Shown here: positions 57,195 to 64,000 of the stretch, piece by piece
Numbering within the stretch: the stretch's first letter is position 1
How the letters are laid out: every line of letters begins with the position of its first letter
Source: Sabellastarte sp. h YS-2021
Taxonomy: Eukaryota; Annelida; Polychaeta; Sabellida; Sabellidae
Direction of reading: 5' to 3'
Length of the DNA: 64,000 bases
NCBI GenBank assembly: GCA_964017235.1
Contig: OZ024935.1
Span: 36,683,596-36,747,595 of the forward strand
Program-made: the position numbers and the translations under genes
The notes under the pieces: model-generated
Database searches by the model: none
Told to the model about the DNA's origin: nothing
The model's input: only the letters and a program-made list of their open reading frames with translations

Positions 57195-57325
57195 TATTAG
57201 TGTGCCCAGTGACTTATAAGTTAGTGGTTAACAAGTCTGGTAATTTATCACTTGATTGTCATCTCTGTGATTCTGGGCTCAATTCCATCTAATGGAACTT
57301 ATTTACTGAGTCCCTGTTGGTTAAA
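57195..57325 (+). mobile_element. Decayed tRNA-like SINE candidate
   Basis: TTAGTGGTTAACAAGTCTGG (A-box-like), then GGGCTCAATTCCATC (B-box-like) and a GGTTAAATCCCAAATATGAC end, as in SINE tails of this genome. Diverged; low certainty. Confidence 0.4.
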
Positions 57326-58649
57326 TCCCAAATATGACAATTAACTCTGTTATGCTGCAGTTATATTGTCAACAGTGCTTGTCTGTACATATCAGGAGAC
57401 ATTGAGTATGATGTCCACTTAAATTTTAATTTGACTTAAATTAAAATTACATATGTAATTCAATAGCACATCAGGAATTTCTGAAATTCTCTTGCTAGTG
57501 TACATAATCCAGAAACAATAGCAGCTACAGCCCATTGTAAACAACCATAGGCCTTTATTGAAAATAAAAGTATAAAAGTTATATCTGTTTATGCATGATA
57601 TTTATACACACATATATAATAAATATATAAATAGTATAATAGTTGATAAGTAGCTTTTGGTTTGTTCCCTAAATTCCTTGAAGTTTCCGTGAGGGTTTTT
57701 ATTCATTAAGGCATTCCTATGTGAGGATGAATTTAGTGTACATTTACCTAGTTTTAACATGGTTTGATGATTTGGATCCAAGTGTTAGGTAGACAACAGG
57801 TGTGTGGTAGATATGATGGGAGATCTTCCTTCATGTCCTGATAAAGAATAAAGATAGATAAATAAAGTGTGAAGATAACCTCACTTTGGAATTAGCTTTA
57901 ACAAGAATAACCTTTTAAAAAGGCAGGTCAAAGGAAGGTAGAGCAAAAAAGAGTGTGAATCTCACCGCAACATATGACATTTACCACTTAAGGAAAACTC
58001 TTATTTTATTTTTGGGAAACTCTTGTCAAATATGTAATTGTTTTTATCTATGTGGAATTATTTATCTAATCAAATGTTAAATTAATAAAACTTGTCTTCA
58101 TTCATTAACTGTAAACTTCACACTACCACTTCGGGAAACCTCTCATTTTCTTTTTAGTTTTGGGAAACTCTTGTCAAATATGTTATTTTTGGATCTATTT
58201 TGCATTATCTCTTATCATAATATTAAATTAACAGAAATTTTCTTCTTTCATAAACTGGTGTATTTCCCCCACCCAACAGTAAAACATAAACAAAAAGTTA
58301 AATAAATGGAAATTTTTGCCGTGCATTAATTTGAGACATTTTATCTAATAAGCTTCAACAATGAAAAATTAATTCTTAGTAAAATTTGTAATCTGTATTT
58401 TTTGTCTTTTGTACAAAGTTACCATTAGTGAGTAAATTTTCTTATGTTTTGGATATTGGTAAAATTTTAATCCAGCTAAAATCTCCACTTATATACAGTA
58501 CATATACAAGATACACTACTGGTCACTTTTTATCATTCAACCTTCTATTATCTGAATTTTTGGTTTTATAAACTCACTTCCTCGCTCCCATATTTGCATT
58601 TCTCTATGGTTTTGTAGTTAAATGCTTCTTCCATTATATTAAAAGTTCC
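57326..58649. other. Non-coding stretch
   Basis: Two similar segments with GGGAAACTCTTGTCAAATATG (58013 and 58159) form an imperfect tandem duplication of about 145 bp. Otherwise nothing is supported. Confidence 0.45.
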
Positions 58650-58800
58650 TCCATAGTCTAGTGGGTCAGCGAAGTTGGTTTCTAATCACAGGCTGTCACC
58701 TTTGTGTGGATACAATTCCCACAAGAGGCAATGCTCAAGGCTTGTCCTAATATAACCCTGTCTGTTGAGCAGAGCATAAAACCCCAAGTTTGACCTTTGC
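58650..58800 (+). mobile_element. tRNA-derived SINE, family 4 candidate
   Basis: CATAGTCTAGTGGGTCAGCG (A-box-like), then GTGGATACAATTCCCACAAG (B-box with pairing CCCACA/TGTGGA as in a T arm), then a short body ending GCATAAAACCCCAAGTTTGAC. It has features of a tRNA-headed SINE but only one copy is visible here. Confidence 0.55.
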
Positions 58801-60272
58801 TTTTATTATATTAACCTTCTATGATCTGAACGATATCTCCTTCTCACAATCTATTTGGACAAAAGGGGAAGTAGGGATATATGAATGACAATGGTAATTA
58901 ACTTGTATATTGACTTATTATTAATACAACCTGTATATTAATCAACAGTCATATACCCATCCAAGCTTTAAACTATGCTGTCTGAAAAACAAATTTACAA
59001 CTTGAAACCAAAAGAGAGTCGAGCAGTCACTTTCAGTCTGTTTTTCTGAACACATTTACCACATGGTGGTTTCCAAATCTGTTCTTCATTTCCCCAGAAG
59101 CATTCAAGCAGGTTAGTGATAACTGTACAAAGATATGATTTATGATGATGAAGAAAGTAATTAGATATAACAAACTGGTAAATATGAGATAAAAACCCAT
59201 CCTGTTAGTTTTTACTTTATGCAGTCATTGTTATGCTGAGCTGTTAATATGATGATAATAAACACTGTGGTTTATGCACTTTGCCTTATGAAAATATACC
59301 TTCACTGAACATCCTTGATTCTTTGTGGCCAAACTTTAATGAAGTGTGGGTTGAGTAACTATCTCTGAGTTTTAATGACGGGTCCTGTTGTGTGAAGTAA
59401 TGGGCAGGAGGACCTTAGTCTGGTTATGGCCCAGATAAAATAGATGTTTTCAAACAGGGAAGAGTTGGTAGCAATGGTATCAAGACCATTTCACTGGACC
59501 AACCTTACATCAGGATAAGTTGTTTATGGGCGTATTTGAATTGTAAATATTCTATTTTGTAGCAGTTCAAAAATGCTTTATAAAACTAGATAGATACTCT
59601 TGATAGATACTCTTGAGAACAACATTCATTGACATCACATGTAATTGTGCGAAAACTTAAAATATAAGAAACTAAGCTGAAGAAATCATAAACTTTCAAC
59701 CTATATTTTTGAAAATTTAATACTACTACACAGGAATTCCTCCGAGTAAAACTGCCATGTTTTATTTTTATGAGGTCCACTTCCTGTTAGTGGGCCTATA
59801 CAATTGACGATATGTCAGAGCACATTTTTTCTGGTATGCAAGAATTGGAACCAAATTAAGATTTTGTTTCAGATCCCAGTCCAGATTCATTCAAGGTGCA
59901 TCAACCTTTGCTGAATTTTACTAATGCAGAGGATCCTTTGTTTGGGAAGGCTTTTGATAATTATGATTTTGTAACACGTAAGAAGTGAAATATGAAGTTT
60001 GCAGCTTGAAGCAAGTTTTAAGTAATTTTGCACATCGGTTTAATATTTTGATCACAGTAGTAGATTTTGTGTTAGTTATTACAGGTATAATACCAAACTA
60101 AAAGAGCCTCTACAAATTTGAAGTGTGAAGGTTTGTTCAATTTATTACTGTTAAAAGCTATTTAGTCAAAGCTGACATAACAAGAGATATACTTCTGGTT
60201 CTACATTTCCAGCTATGAGGGCAGATTTCATTGGGAAAAGGCTTCAATGAAACTGATATTTTTTATTCTAAA
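58801..60272. other. Non-coding stretch
   Basis: No supported gene. TTGATAGATACTC is duplicated in tandem at about 59597-59613. Confidence 0.4.
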
Positions 60273-60558
60273 ATGGTAGGCTGCACAGTGACCTTGGACA
60301 CGTCTTTTGCGCAGTTCAGAAATCGTGAATATAGAACAGTAAATAAAGTAACGCTGTTGAACTCTACATACATCATCCCTTCGCGTACAAATGTAAACAA
60401 ACGACTCGCGGTAAAATAGGTTAAAATATTCATAAAATTGTTATTTCTTGCTTGATTTTATTAAATAGCATATCGTTTTAAAGCTTACAACAAATTGAAA
60501 GCATCTACAGTGACAATCTGTCATCATAAAGCACTCGAATATGTCTTTTATTCCTATA
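60273..60558. mobile_element. Dispersed repeat with foldback-type 3' end, copy 2
   Basis: ATGGTAGGCTGCACAGTGACC... CTACATACATCATCCC and the end TCATCATAAAGCACTCGAAT match 24187-24706, but the interior is shorter. The left arm of the foldback seen in copy 1 is missing. Confidence 0.65.
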
Positions 60559-63471
60559 TTAACATAGTTCTACATAATGGGGTAGACCACAATATATAAT
60601 ATATTTTGCTTCTCAAAGTTGGCTATATTTATAGACTGTTGAGGCTTTTTTCCATAATGTGTCTCAGGATGCTTGTTAATATTTCTTGCATAAGTTTCAA
60701 ATGCAACTGTTCTCTTTGATAGTGTCAATCAGGTCAAATTTTATGATACATCGATACACTGACCCCAGCAGTGTTTGCTTCAGTGTGGTCCTGTACAATC
60801 TAATGCAAGAAGGGCCTATGGTTGTTCTATAACGTATCAAAGCGAAAGGCCTAATGGAGCTTATACCACCCTGGAGGGTCAGTTTCAGTACATTGTATCA
60901 TGTGGTTTGATGCATACTACATAACAATTTATATGGTACAAAAGATGTGTTAGTTTCAATCTCAGATCTTCTCAAGTTTAACACCTGTACGGTTCTGGTT
61001 ATATAGCCCTTCCGCCTTCTTTGAAATATTCATAGACCTCCCTCTGGTTTACAAATCTGTTGTATGGAGCTGGTCATTAATAACTGTCATAATAGTATTG
61101 ATAACATGGAGTCTAGTGTCTGATGAATGCATTCCACAACTCTGATGAGTGAATCCTTTCCATAGTTAGCGAATACACATGAAACCTCGAGCTTAAACCC
61201 ATTTCTCAAACTTAAACTCTTCCAATTGCTCTTGCTTTAGTGTACAGCGCATATATCCAACTTTTCACATGAGTTTAAAATTCGGAATTGAAATCACCAT
61301 CATAATGAAATGGGTCATAACAAGTTACACTTTTGCAATTCTACATATAGCTTATGTTTATGTTTTAAAGTAAACTTTAGTAGACAAAAGGTGAGTCCTT
61401 CACTAGTGGCAAATAGTGGTTTATTAGTGTGTGTTATCTGTAATATGGAAAACTAAAAATAATAAAAATCTGTAAAATATATATACATAATAAATTTGTT
61501 GCAATATGAATCTTGTTGAAATTCACTGTTATTACAGGTTTGACTTCAAATCCTTGTATAAAAAGAAAGCCAATGTTATTAATAGCATTGTTGAGATTTC
61601 AGTGATCATTTATAAGAGTTTGGGTACATTAATGCCATACGTTGTATTACAAATGCTCAGATCTCCAGAAACAAGTTTAAGTTGAACAAGATTTATTTTT
61701 GAGTTGAATGAATACAGATAAACTCAAGGCAGTGGATTCTGGCTAAACTCTCAAATTTAGATTTCCATTGTTGCTGTACACATATTCACAATATATAATG
61801 GTGACTGGTTTATGGATCAATAAACTTATTCCTATTTAAACTCACAACAAAGTTACCAATAACAATAACTGTCACAAATTATAGGATTACTTTCAACACT
61901 GATTATTCCTCAGGCCAATACCTTGCTTGAAAGTATAAACCATGTTGAGTTTTAGGTGAGATGTTTTTTTCTGAGAACAAAGGCACCTGATGAGGATGAT
62001 CTATAAGGTGAGTTGATGAGGAGCAGAGGTAAGTGATAGGGGCCCAGTAATCAGGATACAATAACACAGAGGTGTGTTCCTGATTACATACTACATTAAG
62101 ATAAGATTTATTACTGGACAGCTCAGACAAATACTTCAAAACAGTTTCACTTATTTATGACAGTAAGTTTTTGTTTTTATTATCCACTGTGCCCTGTATT
62201 TGAGACGTGTAGAGGGAAATACTGAGCGGGATATATTTTATTTGTATACAACGGTGCATACAGGCAATGGTTGGGGTATCCATGTATCGGGATATTTCTT
62301 TAAAATGTACCTTGCTCTCACCTCAAGACTCACCTATTTTTTTCAATTTTTCTAGTATTGTTGTGCCGTGGATTTTGCTTGCATGTAATAAGCACATAAA
62401 AATATGTACATTAATTCAGATTTGTAAGTGCAGATCTTTGGATTATTCAATGTTCTTTCTCACCTTTGGGCTTTGTGATTTTTGTATCTCAATAAAACGT
62501 ACTTGCTACAGCCATAGTCACACCTGGATCCTGGTCCCCCATCACATGACCTTAAATCAAGTTTGTTGTCATAACTTGCCTCAGCATAAAACAATATGAC
62601 AAACAGCAAATATTCAGACAGAAAACGTTTTTTGCCGCTTCAATATTTTATTTACTGTCATGGATCAGGGGTAGTTTGATTGATGTAGGTCATATATTAT
62701 ATAACCCCAAATCAGACCATGGATGTCTACTTGTTTGACCTTCTGCTGTCTCAGTGTGAGCATGTGATCTGTTTTGTACTTAGACAAGTCAGACATATAT
62801 CAATGAGTAAGGATAGTCAAATTGGCCACAAATACCATACTATCCCAAAAAATATGAAATAACTAGGCAATTTCATGAAAAGATGGATGACCTAAATGGT
62901 CTTAAAAATTACTAATTTCGTACAGATTTCTTACATTTCAAAAGCAAAATGAGGGGAGTTTCCTAAAGTTCAAATTTCACACAGTGTGATGAATGTCATA
63001 TGTCTTACTCAATTTAAGTAATTGATGTTTTGCTGTTCAGTCACAGTAGTCATCAGTAGATGCCATAGACCCCATCAGATAAACTTTATGAAGATGGTAA
63101 ATATGAAACTTATAACAAAATGATAACAGCTGAAGAGACACATGATGCAACTCAAAAACTTTTCATTGCAATGGAATAACTTTGTTCAATTAATTGATCA
63201 ATATTTTGCAAGTCGCCTGTTTGGACAGCAAAAATGTTTTAAAATGTTCTTTTCTCTTGCTCTGTTTAACCAGTGTTTTTGCCATTTATCCTTGTGTATA
63301 TGACATCCAAATAGTGGCAGGTTCACACTTCTCCAGAAAACTGGCATAGATCGTGTCTAGTTGAACCAGGCACTCCCAAGAGTACAGGAAAGTTTGAAAG
63401 TAGATGAAAAGGTTTATGTCTTTTCTTATTTTAACAAGTTAATTAAGTTGTTACCTCACAGTGAAAATGGA
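60559..63471. other. Non-coding stretch
   Basis: No recognised gene, RNA or transposon end. The last 110 bases (63361-63471) are open in the same frame as the RT that follows, but I cannot tell whether they belong to it. Confidence 0.4.
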
Positions 63472-64000
63472 CATCAATATAAGGTTAAATTAGGAAATAG
63501 CTTTTCAGATGTGTTCTCACTTCCGTATGGTGTGCCTCAGGGCTCTGTCCTGGGCCCCCTCCTTTTTACCCTTTACACAACCCCTCTCAGTAATATCGTT
63601 TCCAATTTCAATGTCACCCACCATCTATATGCTGATGACACCCAAATATATCTAGCATTGGACAATAGGAATTTTGATTCCAGTTTCGCTGAGCTTACAG
63701 AGTGTCTCACATGTATCCAAAACTGGATGGCTGGCGTGAAATTGAAACTCAATCCCGAGAAAACTGAATTTATTATAATAGGTGATAGACAAGCCAGAGA
63801 GTCCCTCATAAATAAATTCCCTACTCAACTTCTCGGAAATTCTATTTCCCCTACTGATACAGTCAAGAACCTGGGTGTAATTTTTGACTCTGGAAACACC
63901 TTTTCCAACCACATAACTAATATGTGTCGAGCCTGCTACTACCACCTTAAGGACCTAAGACGTATCCGTAAATTCCTCAGTGTGGAACTGCAGCCTTGCT
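63472..64000 (+). CDS. Non-LTR retrotransposon reverse transcriptase, partial (CR1/L2-like)
   Basis: This frame runs open to the window end and is read from the middle of an RT. HQYKVKLGNSFSDVF is the usual strand before the motif SLPYGVPQGSVLGPLLF. Next come HHLYADDTQIYLAL with the catalytic YADD, WMAGVKLKLNPEKTEFIII and VKNLGVIFDSGNTFSNHI (thumb). There is no ATG near the conserved start, and the upstream frame does not show earlier RT blocks, so the copy is probably 5'-truncated near 63470. It differs clearly from the RTs at 2-1453 and 10317-12752. Its clade is assigned by motif style only. Confidence 0.85.

Noticed and set aside
61140..61155. CTGATGAG words at 4996, 61144 and 61987 as further hammerheads
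   Set aside because: None is followed by a stem II and GAAA at the right distance.

Overview
This window looks like non-coding, repeat-packed chromosomal DNA from an invertebrate animal, most likely a marine mollusc and possibly a bivalve. The sequence is AT-rich, with no dense ORF arrangement, no operons and no recognisable host exon. It holds several animal retrotransposon lineages, tRNA-derived SINEs, a 5S rRNA-like fragment that resembles molluscan 5S most closely, and short elements with (ACGG)n tracts and tandem cores like the bivalve pearl elements. The taxon is inferred from repeat content, not from a marker gene.

Layout. 1-1611: the 3' part of a non-LTR retrotransposon with poly(A). 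3.0-3.7 kb: a minisatellite interrupted by a tRNA-derived SINE (family 1). 7-9.5 kb: a MITE fragment and a decayed SINE. 9.9-12.7 kb: a 5'-truncated LINE (reverse transcriptase plus RNase H, minus strand) whose 5' end abuts a 5S rRNA-like segment. 15-19.3 kb: a SINE (family 2), a terminal hairpin, a 175-bp repeat and a 2.6-kb composite satellite carrying a recurring 16-bp palindrome. 20.8-23.2 kb: two permuted copies of a repeat in opposite orientation. 23.7-24.7 kb: a hAT-like MITE and a foldback repeat. 24.9-28.0 kb: a satellite sandwich in which eleven copies of a 133-bp unit lie inside a 169-bp array. 28.17-28.42 kb: a canonical hammerhead ribozyme core whose two halves are 203 nt apart. 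30.4-31.8 kb: a SINE and a foldback element with a 31-bp perfect hairpin. 38.7-39.5 kb: clusters of GGCC-capped palindromes. 39.7-40.7 kb: a SINE split by a MITE. 41.9-48.8 kb: a triple nest, a MITE holding a second MITE copy and a 5.8-kb DIRS-type tyrosine-recombinase retrotransposon. 49.0-50.0 and 53.1-54.1 kb: two inverted copies of a pearl-like element. 51-58.8 kb: more SINEs. 63.4-64.0 kb: the start of another LINE reverse transcriptase running off the window.

The only genes belong to mobile elements. The DIRS element keeps its inverted terminal repeats, an internal complementary region matching its joined ends, and an apparently intact recombinase, but its gag and RT frames are broken. 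The most notable object is the hammerhead ribozyme with a long, structured loop III. Also notable are a sequence module shared by otherwise different repeat families, and palindromic hairpins that have changed in a paired manner.
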